The notes below the pieces were generated by a model. It was not told the DNA's origin, did no database searches, and saw nothing but the letters and a program-made list of their open reading frames with translations. A stretch of DNA of 64,000 bases from Protostelium mycophagum (lineage: Eukaryota; Evosea; Variosea; Protosteliida; Protosteliaceae). The stretch is taken from positions 1,392-65,391 of the forward strand of contig KV920898.1 of the NCBI GenBank assembly GCA_002081555.1. The letters are read 5' to 3'. Positions 47,046-59,728 of the stretch are shown here, in pieces. A program made the position numbers and the translations under genes. Position 1 is the first letter of the stretch. Every line of letters starts with the position of its first letter.

Positions 47046-50000
47046 TCAAACATACAGGTGGTAATCCTTGCATTGCCGCTCCAAATTTCTGACCACTTCT
47101 GACATGGTCGGCCTCTTTGACGGTATGCTGTGGCTGCACGCTCTCAGAAGCGAACCAAACTCTCGTGGCATGTCCTTCGGTAGCTCTGCACTCTGTGTTA
47201 GATGTGTTCTGGTTTCTTTTTTCGTGGCAAGATGATACATCGCGGCTCCTGCGCAATGATTAAATTGAATATATATTATATCTTTGATTTGAACTGTACC
47301 AAAAGAGTAGACATCTGCTGCTGTATTGAAAGGCCTCCGAAGAGATGTTTCTGGGGCCTGTGTTTCATTAAGAATTAGCTTAAGAGTAGCACTTTACGAA
47401 TTTTAAATCAAATAAGTGAAAATGCACGTACCGACCAGGGCGGAGCGTTTTTGTATTCTTCTGCGTTGTCAGGAAGGGGCCACAGATCTGTCACTGGTGC
47501 TGCACTGTCAAGGATAACTATTTTCACGACTTTGTTGTCGACAATATAACTGGAGCTGCAGAAGATTCAATTTACGAAAGAATATTGAGCTTTTATGCCA
47601 ATATTTCAGAGAATTTAATCGAATGAGATTACCATTGTAAAGCTCTATGCACTATGTTCTTAGAATGTAACATCTCCAGTGCTCGGGCCATTTGCAATGC
47701 GTAATAATACTGTCCTGACCAATCAGAAGGCCATCTTACGGACAATAACCACTCCGACATCTCAACACCCTCTATCTTCTCTGTGGAAGATTAACATATA
47801 AATATCCCAGAGGAAACCACAAGATGACGAAACATCACCGATAACAATGAGGGAGCGATATCCGAAATCCACCACACCGTAACATCTCACAATATTCGGG
47901 TGTCTAAGTACGGTAAGTAGCGTGTACTCTCTCTCTATCCTGTCCGTGGTCCTGTCTTCAAAGTGCCGCATGATGACGCAGACGGATATCGGCTCAGTCT
48001 CTTCGGGTAATTTCAACGTGGCGTTGTACAAGCTTCCAACCGTTGTGACGCCATCGATTGGAACTGTTTTGAATTTGAATTTTGAAATCTCAGAAAGACC
48101 GCGAAGATAAACGAGAAATAGAATAAATACCTCCCACAGTCAGATTTTCTGATGGTATTTTTCTGACGCATTGGATGGAGTGCCTCGCGGCGAAGGTTAA
48201 GAATGCGTCCAATGATAATTCACTCGCGTAAACGATCTGAATAGCACTATGATCCCCCTCTATGATCCCATCATTCATCTCATTCATTACTTTATACGAT
48301 CTGCCACATATAGATGTTGCAGCAAAGCATAAAGACGTGCTGGGTATATCCCGCTTCATATAAATGGATGCTGCGGCTCTCCACAGAAAAGACGAGATTT
48401 TTCACAGAAAGATTCACGATTCGTAGTTTTAAGATAAAAGAAAACAGTTTCACTCCATGCCACAAATAAAATGTAAAAATCTCACCAATAAAACTGTACT
48501 TCGCGAGAGTCCTCGCTGCTGCGATTTGAACGTCCAGTCCATATTGTTTTTTCGATGTCCCTGATAGTCCTATGAAAATCAAAAATGGTTGTTTCATTTC
48601 GACAAAGAGACGGGTCATGACAATGATAAAGAGTTTTGGTCGTTTACACAGATCTTGTATTTCATGTGTACAATCACATTTGTTGCGGCTTCGCCGCGAT
48701 AGACCAAAAATTTTATCCAGAAATTCAATTCTTTTTAATGGAAGAAATTAAAGCACAAAAATAGTTGTTTTATAATGAAAATCACCTTGTAGTACGGATA
48801 AAGAGGATGATATCGTGCTCATGAAACCACCACTGCCCGTGGGCGTGGAGTCCGGCCTTATGAGTGTGCACAGATATTGTAACTCTTAACTCATCAGAAA
48901 ACAATCATTTTCGACATGATGCTATCAGGCGAATAAAAATATAAATGATAATAATTGAGTATCTACAACTCACCAGCATCGTCAAGGAAACCTCTCTCGT
49001 CTATTTTTCCCGCCAAAATTTCTTTTATAAACCATTGGCCCATCTCATCTTTCTTGGAAACTTCCTTGTCTAAAATAAAATGTTCGTGTGTCATCGCATC
49101 ACTCCCCCGCCCCACCTGTACACGTCATCATTACGTATATAGATTTGTAGACGATCTCTTTTTCATATGATACGATTTCGAGTAATGATTATGGACTTAC
49201 ATCAACGTGTAGCGGTGCGTCTCTGTACTGGTGATTGATCTCTACAACTTGCCACCGAATCCAGGCCTTAACCATCTTGACAGCTGATGTCTTTATGATA
49301 TCTCCTCCGTACATCCAGACCCCCGGGGTTACGATCATCTACAACGCTCAGTATTTTTATCTGCAGAAATTTGAATTTTGAATTACCGTGATGGGTGGGC
49401 CTATGGCGTAATAGTTACGGTTGTGGGCATTTATCGTCGTCAGCGCACTCCAGATTCCTTCATATGCATTTTTATTCTTATGTGAGATTCTGGAGCAAAC
49501 ATAGACGAGGTAGTCATAACAACCTTTCAAAGTCAACAAACCAAAATTATATTTGATTTTAATAAAACACATTCCATGTTTGCCACAAGACCACAATTAT
49601 TTTATTATTATTGTGGTTTTGTGTTACGCAACAAAAAAATCATTTTGTTGCAAAAAATAAATTTTCTTCATTCTGGAATTCGCGGCTTGATCGCAACAAA
49701 AATAATTCAAAAATTTATATATTTGGAATATATTCTCACTTGATAGTTCTCTGAGTGGTAAAATAAACGAAGAGAATAATGTCATCTCCCCCAGATATTG
49801 ATGTCTAATTCTGTCTTGTATCATACCAATCACCTCCACTCCGAAATAGCTGCGGTAATCAATTTTTAACCAAATATAATGACTTTTATTCACCAAAGAT
49901 CAGCCGAAAAGTGCGTTTTTTGTGAAAAAAACCGCGAGCCAAAATTTTCAAATGTTTTGTTCTGGTATTTTGAAGTTTGTGCAGTAAATTGAATTTTGAG

Positions 50001-52878
50001 TTATGTTTATCACATAAATCCCAAAAACACCACAAAAATATAAAATTAAATAAAATGTGAATAAATCACCTCACTAAGTGCGAGAGTTGATCATCCGATC
50101 TTCCAAAGGCGTTCCCATAGACAATCAAGCACACGGCCTCGTTATTGGTTATATTTAATAAGGATCTGTCATTGATGTCGAATGAGTCGTTAACTATCCT
50201 ATAGGTACTGTGAATCTTCTCGCGTTCTGGCTCCGGGAAACTCTCCAGTGCTGTGCTGTGGTGGTGAGTTGGTGCTTTCGGGATTCTAAAGGATATTTGG
50301 ATTGTTTTTCTCTGTGGAAGTGTGGATGGTGTCGAGTGCGTATTCCACATTGAATACACTCACAAATATCAAGAAATTAAAATACTCGCGAGATGCAAGA
50401 TCTCAACCCATAATGACTTTTCAAAAGAATAAATGATGACCTGAATTCCTTGTAGATCACGCTACAGAAGGTGGTGCTCGGCTCGATCACAGTGAGCCGC
50501 AGAGATGCGTGTTGGTAGTCATCTGCCGGGGGTTGTGCCACATCATCAACGAGTTTATCTGATGATATGTACACGTTACTGCTCCGAGTCTCCCTCTCTG
50601 ACCTGTACAAATAAAAAACCGCGAAGACATTGGTGACCATCTCAACTTTATGCAGTGGAAAATCATTTTTATCAAAGTATTTAAACAATTTTTGCATTGT
50701 GTCGTCAAATGAAATGATTTTTAAATTGTGTCGTCAAATGAAATCATTTTTAAATTGTGTCGTCAAATGAAATCATTTTCGCCCGTATCCTCAAAGACTA
50801 AAATGGATTGAGGTGATATAGACTCGACCTAAGCAGTGATGTAGAAGGTGCATATAGATTTGGAATGTACAGTGACGAGGATAACTCTTCACTCTTGCTC
50901 CCCCTATGGTATTCAATATCTTTAAAGAGTTGTGAAAATTCACCTGATTTCATTTGATTTGCAACTTCTCTTCATCTTGTCTCTCTCTTTCGGGTGCAAA
51001 AAATTGAGCCCTGAATTTTCCGTGAATTTTCACGGAATTTTCGTAGAAATCTCACCAGGCAGAAACGCGTTGGAATTGTATTTCTTCTTTTTGCTGGCGA
51101 ATTTTCTCAGGTACATGTTTAAATACTTTGTATCTCGAACGCAAAACTCTATACTGTCGGGATCACCTCTTCCATCTGATTGTATTCTGTGCGCAAAGAA
51201 GATTGATCTTATGAATCTGCAGAAATATAAATAAATGTTTATTTGTGGATTTGTTGCATGTAGAGCTTTTCGGATTTCTGAATGGCCGTGCGGCTGTGCC
51301 GCACAGCAGATCTCTTTGTGAGAGGGATTATTATTTGGATGTATTTACCTCTTAGTATCTTCCACAGATATTCCGGCAAGATGTGAGAACAGCACATCAA
51401 AGCAGGAGCCCCCGATTCTAGCATAGTAGTCTGTACAAGTCAATGGTGACGTCACGCGATGACATCATAGTGAGAAAATGTGATGACCCATCAATGTGCA
51501 TCGATGCGATGTCATGACATTACGATTTCATGGTGGATCATGCCATGACGTCATGATGACGTGTCATGAAATATACCTGGGTTTAGAGGTCTCGACATCC
51601 ACACTTGTGGAGGAAGTACAATCTCTATCCCTTCTTCTGATGTGTTGTAGCATCCATGATCAAAAAACGAATCGATAAACTGTTGAAATAAATATCCACA
51701 AACAACGTTGTAGAATAACAAAATAAAACCTTAAAAACAAAACATAAAATTAATGATTCTTTGAAGACGCACCTGGAGGATACTATCCCGGACTAGACAA
51801 TATACAGTAGATCCATTAGATACCATCAGATGCTTATAGATCGGAAGCGTCAATTTCCCCCACCCTGTCAACCCTGCCCATTTTATATCGTTTATTTGAT
51901 TTTTGTCTAATTACCAAATAAAAATTGTAGAATTCGAGATATAACATATTATTTAGGTAACTTTTCACAATGAAAATATATACGTGCAATAAGTAGATAC
52001 CTATTGATTCGATAAACCCGTCTTCCGGCCTCCTCCTTATAGCTGCTTTGGCAAATGAATTCACCGCATCAACGTCGAATCCACTCAATTCAAATATATA
52101 TACCATGAGGCTCTGCAATAATTCCCTCATCTCAGAGTCACTGTCGTCTTAATCATTTTCATTTCAATAGACTTTTTAAATCTTTCGGATGGTTTGGGTT
52201 TTCTATGGGAAGAATTTTGCTTTTTATATTTTATGATTATATAGAATAATACCTCGGTGCTGAGATCTCAATAATCTTTTGTACAATATATTCTTCTTTG
52301 TCTAGTGTGAATAGTTGTGAAATATAATCTTTTTTCAATGCTTCCATTGTTTTGATGCTGTCCTTCCGCAGTTCTGTGTAAATTATTATTATTTTAAATT
52401 TCAAAATTTCGATTTGGTGGGCAAAAGTTCATTCGATGGATCTTCTTGATGATGATAATTCGGATATGAAAGTGGAAGAACATCACCTGGGATGATGAAG
52501 TCTATCATGTGCTTTCTCATAGCGATCAGGAGAGGCATGCTCTGTCTCCCCTTGATAATCAAAATTGTGGTTCAAAATGATCAGATACCCACTTGCATGA
52601 GAGTGACAAAGCATGCATGTATGGTGGCTGACAGATCTTTAGGAAGTGGACCCATAGATTTACATTGATATTTGGACATCACTGTATCCCTTCAGTAATG
52701 TTCTAGATTCGTTGATCTAGAATCGAAGAAAGAAGATCGTCTCACAAGTGTTGAGAGATTTGATGTAGTCTCTCAACTCCTCATACATGTCCATATCCTC
52801 TGTCACGTGTATGCGTACTTCATCTGCAGATGTTAACTAGACGATGAGTGAATTTCTGATCCTACCCTGCACCTCCAT
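47046..52878 (-). CDS. Large multidomain protein with C-terminal pseudokinase
   Basis: Starts MEVQDEVRIHVTEDMDMYEE, possibly ubiquitin-like, and runs through more than twenty exons. The middle (e.g. DSEMRELLQSLMVYIFELSG, CFDVLFSHLAGISVEDTKRF) I cannot assign. The C-terminal 300 residues are a kinase fold: TLLTVLRHPNIVRCYGVVDF, ALQMARALEMLHSKNIVHRA, APETSLRRPFNTAADVYSFG, RPTMSEVVRNL. Key residues are altered: the VAIK position reads VCVI, HRD reads HRA with ALQC after it, and DFG is replaced by VILDSAAP. It is therefore very probably catalytically dead, of tyrosine-kinase-like (TKL) type. Stop TGA 47046-47048. Treating this as one gene is inferred from unbroken same-strand exons; a split near 49 kb is possible. 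Confidence 0.6.
48683..48699. repeat. Intron hairpin 6
   Basis: GCGGC-TTC-GCCGC in a roughly 200-nt intron of the pseudokinase gene. Confidence 0.75.
51288..51304. repeat. Intron hairpin 7
   Basis: Perfect GTGCGGC-TGT-GCCGCAC in a roughly 120-nt intron of the pseudokinase gene. Confidence 0.75.
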
Positions 52879-53523
52879 GTGATGCGTATGATGGGGTAGT
52901 GGCGGATGATTGTGTGCGTAAATGGGATGGTAAAACGATGAGAAAAACGAGTTTTTGCCAATTTTCAATAAATCTTAATTCTTTACGAACAAAAATAGAT
53001 TATTACTGATGACAGTATCAGCGTGCATTGAATGTGTCTTCATCAGATGCGGATACGTATTTCGAGGGAAACGGGGGAGAGTCTGCTACATCAATAATGA
53101 ATAGCCCAAATATATTGGCTCACCAAATAAAACAGCGTTTTGAACACGTGAAGACAATAAGGTGAAGAGTGGAAGTCTAAAAATAATGATTAATTGTAGA
53201 TGGAGAGTTTATTTTAAATAAAATTTCTATAATTGCTGAAGTCTCACTGAAATTTCTCAATTTGCAGGGTTTATGTGCAGCACTTGGGAACTTCACCGGT
53301 AAGTCAAAGATCTAAATATTTTTGTTCGTTGTTATTGTGCGCCGGCAAATCACCAAAAATAAGCAAAAGAACACAAGATTTTTGCAGTGTAAAACATTTC
53401 AATTGCATCTGGATTTGCGTTATTAAAATGCTCCAAACTATTTTACGTTGTAAATCATAATGCTCAGGTCTCAAAGACAACCTGTCCCTCCACTGTGATG
53501 TATGGCTTAACAGTGCATCATTA
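52879..53523. other. Intergenic region, about 645 bp
   Basis: No gene can be supported. AT-rich with short open stretches on the plus strand (53275-53460). It includes the upstream region of the pseudokinase gene. Confidence 0.35.
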
Positions 53524-53811
53524 TCATTCCTTGTGGTTCTTGCCTTCTTCCTTTGTTCTATCTACATGGTTAAAAGGGTACTCTTTGCCCTGAATCATCA
53601 GCGTAACATCTCCAAGATGCTGAAATTGATTTTTAGGCTCAATTTCGTAAAATTGATGATGAGCCTTTCCTCTTCTTTTGCAACAGGAGAGTCAGTAGCT
53701 TCTTGTGATCTCACAGCAACTTCTTTTCCTCTACTTGTGTGTGGCTACAGAATATTCAGAGATCAGCTCGTTGAAGGAACTCCAAGAAGCTGCAACATTT
53801 TCTGAAATCAT
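53524..53811 (-). CDS. Small unrecognised protein
   Basis: Two exons joined over a 59-nt intron (GTAGAG..CAAAAG) give about 75 residues: MISENVAASWSSFNELISEY .. HHQFYEIEPKNQFQHLGDVT .. ending KEEGKNHKE at TGA 53524-53526. It is hydrophilic, with no membrane segment and no known signature that I recognise. Coding-like sequence continues upstream in other frames, so more exons and an earlier start are possible. It is divergent from the PHD-finger gene. Confidence 0.4.
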
Positions 53812-54333
53812 CTTCGCTGCGATGTCGAAATGATGCGGTTGGAACGCCAAAGGAGATTATCTGATCATCGTTCTGGTTTGGTTTCTCAATTTCATATTAT
53901 GAAGGAGCAGAGATATTCTGTTGGCACTCTTTGGGTGATAAACCTCTTCAATTCATACTTTACATCTCATTCCAAGATTGCTGTATTGATTTTCACATTC
54001 ATGCAGAAATTCATAATTCCCAGAAAAAAATTCCTCGGAATTCTTGGGTTTGAGGTTTGACCTTGCTTCTGTGCCATTTTGGCGGTTTGTTCTGCAGGAA
54101 GCACATCACAGCATAACCGTCACATCTCAGGCCACACCGACACATCAACACTTCATTTGACGAATTCCTACATCAAAACTTGAGTTGGCGCATGCAGTAA
54201 CTAAGAAATGTAAGAGTTCGGACAATACTGTTCTGACCCGGGGATTATTAGACGATGATATGTCTTCTTTGTTACTAATCTTGTCAGGATTGATACAGAA
54301 GTCAATAATGGCGATCGAAAGAGGAAGACCGAA

Positions 54334-55876
54334 ATGGACAGCCCAGTCTCCTCATTACCTCTTCGGAAACGGTTTCACATGCAGAAAGACAATTGGGAAT
54401 TTAATACAACAAATACCAATGGGCAAGAGGAGTTGAAGAAAGACAACATTTTACCTGTAGATAGCAAACAATATTCCCCACCATTACCAACAACACAGAA
54501 GGAAACAATAAGCGAGCCAGATAGTTCCAGAGCCAGCAGAAAGAATGCCAGTCCACCACCGACGGAGACCTCTTTAACACCGATAGACATCGAGACCGTC
54601 TCAGATGAAGAGAGTTACGATAAGAAATCAGATGGGGAGTTTAAACCCCGAAGTCCCGCCACTAAAGTTCAGTTGGGCCGTAAAAAGCCAAGGACATCAT
54701 TGAATCGAGCTCGCCGAAAGGTAATAGTTGGATCATATGTCCAATATTCATAGAATTAGGCCATGGACGATTCGAGTGGCTCATCTTCAGAATCATCTTC
54801 TTCAGAAGATGATAATGTCAACTCCACGGTTCTCTATTGCACATGTAGACGCCCAGATCACGGCAAATTCATGATAGCCTGTGACAAATGCGATGAATGG
54901 TTCCACGGTGAATGTGTCGGTATCACCAAGGAGAGGGCTTCCAAAATAAAGAAGTACATCTGTGCTGCCTGCTCACCGCAGGATCAGCCGCCAGGTGATT
55001 AAGCGTCACATTGACATGCATTTTCTCATTTTACAACAGCGGAGGCAACTGAAGAGAAAGAGAAAAAGAAAAAGGAGAAGAAGGTCAAAAAATGCCACTG
55101 GCTTGTGTGCATTAACAACAGTAAATCTGGATCTAAGTACTGCTGCGACGAATGTGGTATCCTCTACGCAAGAGAGAACTCGAAGAAGAAGAGAGTAGAA
55201 GAGCTCCTCCATCGTGATGGCACACCCAGCGCAGCAGATGAAGACGACTTTTCACAGCTACAACGTATAGAGGAGAAGAAAAAAGTGATTGAAGAGGCCA
55301 TTTACTCTGTCTACCAGCAGAAGATCCAGTTGGAGAAGGATCTCGCGGAGTCTGCCAGCCTTGGCGTCATCAAACAGAGCATTGACAGAGGATTATCCTC
55401 CTCTTTAGACACCATTGACTGCTCCTCATGTCACATGCCGGTACACATTAAACTGTATCATAAACACATAGAGTCATGCCAACCGAAGGTACTCACATTT
55501 CAATGTCTCGATCTGACCATGATTCAGGGTAAAGCGAAAGTTGGCATTTGTGGTTGTCCGGTCACCAGCTCAGAAAGCTCCATGAAGTATTGCCAGAGGC
55601 CCAAGAAGGCTTGCGAAAAGCATGCAAACTGGGAGAACATCAGAAGGGCACACATCGAGCAAGCCAAGATGATACAGGTCTGTTCATCATCCATTTACAA
55701 GTCCAAAGAACGAAGTACTTACCTTACTGCAGGAAAGCAATGCACAAGTGCTTCTGGACGAGGTGAAGACGATCCACGACCGAATCGTGAGGCGGAGCAC
55801 CAGCGATAAATCGAACCACAGAGTAGTCTGCCATGACCAGCCGAGCGCGGAAGAATCGGCTGTGGCTGTACAATGA
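54334..55876 (+). CDS. Spp1/CXXC1-like PHD-finger protein (COMPASS subunit)
   Basis: Reads H3K4 methylation for the Set1/COMPASS methyltransferase. After a basic, disordered N-terminus and a Ser-rich stretch comes a PHD finger (YCTCRRPDHGKFMIACDKCD, EWFHGECVGI, YICAAC). Next are CHWLCINNSKSGSKYCCDEC and a coiled coil. The C-terminal CXXC1-type zinc region follows (CSSCHMPVHIKLYHKHIESC, CGCPV..MKYCQRPKKACEKH, NWENIRRAHIEQAKM). No CXXC DNA-binding zinc finger is visible, so it resembles yeast Spp1 rather than animal CXXC1. Coding clearly extends upstream of 54334 (NNGDRKRKTEMDSPV), so the true start lies in an earlier exon between about 54180 and 54300. Stop TGA 55874-55876. Confidence 0.8.
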
Positions 55877-55935
55877 TAAACATAAAGTAATGGCGTTGCA
55901 TGATGACTGAAGATGTTTTGTTCATGTTGATGGTT

Positions 55936-56136
55936 TTATTTTTCAATCGGGCCGATCATTTCCCATGTGGTTGAATCAGTGCAACTTCCCTCATTGGAGT
56001 TCCAGATCTCCTTGAACTGGATGTTGCAGTCGTTGCATTTGTAAATCGTTACACTCCCACATGCTCCCGTTCCGCAACCCCAAAAGTCTTCATCGACCTT
56101 GGTAATGTTGTTGCCTTGGCATTTTAAACAAGGCAT
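55936..56136 (-). CDS. Small zinc-ribbon protein
   Basis: A single exon of 66 codons: MPCLKCQGNNITKVDEDFWG .. VTIYKCNDCNIQF .. EKIWN-type tail. Two CxxC pairs (CLKC and CNDC) flank a short beta-rich segment, the layout of a zinc ribbon. Ends at TGA-type stop 55936-55938 just after the PHD gene (convergent, 60 bp). The function is unknown; similar tiny zinc ribbons occur in transcription and ribosome factors. Confidence 0.55.
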   Translation of the reverse strand: MPCLKCQGNNITKVDEDFWGCGTGACGSVTIYKCNDCNIQFKEIWNSNEGSCTDSTTWEMIGPIEK

Positions 56137-56275
56137 GTTTTGAGATCTGTGAGCCTGTCTTTCGAAACTTGACCTTTCATTGGTCCACGTAAGATACCAC
56201 CATTTACAAAGAAGCTTGATGGATCCTCGTGCCTCTTTGGTAATATTACAAAGAGGACAAAATGTTCACCAAAAA

Positions 56276-56564
56276 CTACAATGGCACAACAATATCTTTA
56301 TCCATATGGTGCCACAGGGGATGTACAAATGGACAAGAAGCCGACATCGGATCATTGTCTGGTGCAACGATGACGCTGGTTCCGCTGTGGGCAACGGTCA
56401 CCTTCACAGAATTCTGATAACTGCCACTCATTCCGCAATTGTAGAAGACAACTGTGGAGTTCCGCGACTGGAATGTTCGGATTCTCCGGGTGATCCATTT
56501 TGTGCCGGAAAATAACCTCCGGGAACGGAGGAAGTTTCAGCACGTGCTCACAGGTCGAGAGCAT
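56276..56564 (-). CDS. Putative small protein
   Basis: Joining an exon from ATG 56564 to one beginning after a CATTCCAG acceptor gives about 79 residues: MLSTCEHVLKLPPFPE then SRNSTVVFYNCGMSGSYQNS .. PFVHPLWHHMDKDIVVPL at TAG 56276-56278. The second exon has strong coding character. I recognise no family. The start would lie 30 bp from the divergent RibBA start, which is very tight and lowers confidence. Confidence 0.35.
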
Positions 56565-56593
56565 AACAAAGACATCAACGCAAGAGAGACAAC

Positions 56594-58396
56594 ATGACTG
56601 AAGTAAAATTCTCTTCGATGGAAGAAGCCATCAAACAATTCGCGAGAGGAGAATATGTCGTGGTTATGGACGATGAAGACAGAGAAAATGAAGGTGGCAG
56701 CATCATTTTATCGAGAATCAGACTGATTATATTAGGTGATATTGTGATGGCTGCACAATTTGTCACGCCAGAGAAGATCACATTTGCATTACGTCATACC
56801 AGTGGAATTCTGTGCGCACCTCTCACCGTCGAACACGCAGAAAGACTACAACTGCCACCTATGGTAGCAAAAGGAAATGATCCAAATGGAACAGCCTTCA
56901 CAGTTACGGTTGATCACATCAACACCTCCACAGTGAGTACATTTAATTGAATCTGTACAATATCCACGATTCATAAAGTACTCTTCATCACGAACAATAC
57001 TGACTCATCAGGGTGTATCTTCTGTTGACCGTTCTATCACTTTCAAAGCTTTGGCAGAACCATCTTCTTTACCTTCTCATTTCACCAGACCAGGACACAT
57101 CTTCCCTCTAGTAGCCAGAAAGGGAGGAATTTTGGAGAGAAGAGGACACACGGAGGCCACTTTAGAGCTGTGTCTATTGGCTGATTTAGAGCCTGTTGGT
57201 CTCTTAGCCGAGATCATGAACGAAGATGGAACGATGTCAAGATTAATGGACTGTGTAGAGTTTGCAAAGAAGTACGACCTGCCGATCATCACCGTTGAGC
57301 AGCTTGCAGCGTATAGAGCACAAGTACGTCATATCACTTGATTTCACCGATCATTAACCTCAAACAGATCAATGGACAACAACAACAACAGGATACAACC
57401 GCAGAAAAGAACAAGTATAGAGTCGAGCTCGTCGCCTCATGCACATTGCCCATTTCCAGGAACGGGAAATTTCTCGGAAAATGGAACACACAAGTATTCT
57501 TCTCCCCCAGCGACGGAGTGACACACACCGTCTTGTCTAAAGGCGACTACCAAAAAGAGATAGAGGAAGGCAAGAGCGTCCTCACCCGTGTCCATTCAGA
57601 GTGCTTCACCGGCAACACGCTGGGATCACTTCGATGCGATTGTGGAGAACAGCTAGATCTGTCCATGTTCGCGGTAAATGAGCATGGCAGCGGTGTGATC
57701 ATCTATGTCGGGGGACATGAAGGTAGAGGGATCGGATTGATCAACAAAGTGAAGGCGTATCATCTACAAGATGAAGAGTCTCTGGACACTTATGAGGCGA
57801 ACCACAGATTAGGTAGATATTTCTCTTTTGACTCTGTACAAAATCTATATCTGCTTGTGTGAATATAATTTTTGGTGTTTTTGTGATCCAGCAAAGTACT
57901 AAAACACTGCAAATCTGTATTTGAAAAATACAAAACTAGACACTCATCGCAGAAACAAATCACCAACCTTCTCATCAAAAACAGGCTTCGCAAAGGACTT
58001 GAGAGAATATGAAGGCGTGAAGAGTATCTTAGAATGTCTCGGTATAAAGAAGCTCAACCTGATGACAAACAACAAATGGAAATACCAGGCGTTCAACGGG
58101 ATGATCGAGAAGATCACTCCACTAGTGGGACAGGTGAACACTCTATAAGTTGCAACGACTATGTCTATAAACTTTTGGTCATATGTAGATTTTCCTGTGT
58201 GTTTGTTTGGAATACTAGATTCGGATGGAGTATTCATCAAGATGTTGACAATGCACAGACAACACCACACAACTCAAAATACCTCGAAGCCAAGAGAAAA
58301 GAACACGGAGTGTTTGCAGAGAGAGAGACAAACTCACCAGCATATATCCCAAAGTCGCACCACCACCCCTGCAGAGACACGACCGACTTGAAATAA
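56594..58396 (+). CDS. ribBA: Bifunctional DHBP synthase / GTP cyclohydrolase II
   Basis: Makes both first precursors of riboflavin. The N-terminal DHBP synthase half has the [14 protein letters not shown] signature (acidic metal/substrate loop), [24 protein letters not shown] and [20 protein letters not shown]. The C-terminal GTP cyclohydrolase II half has [20 protein letters not shown] followed by CDCG (the three zinc cysteines), [17 protein letters not shown] and YEANHRLG. The end is [13 protein letters not shown] at TAA 58394-58396. ATG 56594 begins [16 protein letters not shown]. Five or six introns. One 'extra' stretch after [10 protein letters not shown], before [10 protein letters not shown], is somewhat unlike bacterial RibB and may hide a small intron. 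Confidence 0.92.
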
Positions 58397-58668
58397 ATAT
58401 GTGAAATATGACTCCGTTTTGGTGTTTGGATCCACAAAGCATAACGTGGACGTTTCTTTGGGGGAAGTTGCCTTCTTAAGAGGTGCTCTGGATTCTGAGA
58501 TTTTATCATCTTGGATGTATTGAGATGAACATCGTTCTGTCTGTCTTTCTTCATCATTCCATTCAGAGGTGTAGTGTGACACGCAGGGAATTGATGTCGT
58601 ATCTGGTTGACATTTAGACATCCCCAGTCTATTTTTAATATCACCTTTGCACAAAGGACGTGACAACG
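58397..58668 (-). other. Open stretch between RibBA and the next gene
   Basis: A minus-strand frame of about 110 codons (58334-58666) overlaps the RibBA end and fills this gap. It is hydrophilic (e.g. YTSEWNDEERQTERCSSQYI) and has no family signature. It could be a small gene or chance. Confidence 0.25.
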
Positions 58669-59728
58669 ATGCATCGCTTTTCAGAACGTCGCATTATTGA
58701 CAACAATCCACCAGGTATTCAATCTGTTGCATTCGATTCACTGTTGATACACTCCCACTATCACATCGGTTCTGATAACCATAAGCGTATGAGGTCAATG
58801 GCAGAAGATTTAGTGCTGTCCCTGGCGTCTATAGATCTCCCAGTTAGTATCAATATTTCAATCATCTTCTGATCTCACTATAGTCGGACGAAGGAAGAAG
58901 GTTCAAGACAGACGGCCCAACCCAGCAAGTAATTCATCAAAATCACCTTATCTTGGATTTTGATCATACAATAGATGTTCCTTTCCCTTCTGGGACACGG
59001 CTTTCGCCTGTAGAAGATGACGTCAGTTGCTTGTCATGTCATTCATAATCTAAATGGAACAGATCATTCTAGACCCCTTTCATTCACAGAAATACAAAAC
59101 CACATATGAACAGGCTGAACACGTCACCATGCTCGACATAAAGAGGTACACCATGAGCCGAGCCCGAATTACCCCCACCCTTCGGACATCCCTCATGGTG
59201 ATTTTTTCTCATTATTCATTTTTCAAACCGCTGATCAACAGCAACAAGCAAGGATCTATGCAAAAAGAAAATGAACAACACTCTGAATTTTCCAGACCAA
59301 CAAAGTTCCTTCCGCCACGATGATCAGTAACGAGAGTAACGAGGTAATCATCTGTACAGATGACTCGAGTCATCTGGTCCATTCGGTTTCAAAACTGAAG
59401 CACACAGATGACGATCATCGCGACATACAAAACAGAGACTATCCCCCAGCACTGTTTGTCAGCAGAACATTTAGAGGTCACAGCTGAGGTATTGAATTGT
59501 TCCAAGTCTTGTTTTGCAAAGATGCTATTTTAATATTAAAATATTTTTGTGCATAATAGAATTTCAAACTTGATTTAGAATTATGTCGGTAGAGTTACTT
59601 CTGCTGACATTTTCAAGCCAAGGAGAGAGGATGTTGCAGAAGCTGAGCCACCGACAGATGTCGAAGCACCAGACACACAAATCTCGATGCAGATGTGTCG
59701 CTCAGCCGATCCTGAGTCAGCGCCATAA
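58669..59728 (+). CDS. Unrecognised multi-exon protein
   Basis: Begins MHRFSERRIIDNNPPGIQSV and continues HSHYHIGSDNHKRMRSMAED .. SLASIDLP, then after short introns ..IILDPFHSQKYKTTYEQAEH .. RARITPTLRTSLM. The last exon is GRVTSADIFKPRREDVAEAE ending PESAP at TAA 59726-59728. The middle joins (about 59010 and 59200-59480) are not settled. It is a hydrophilic protein with no visible membrane helix, and I recognise no domain. Confidence 0.45.
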
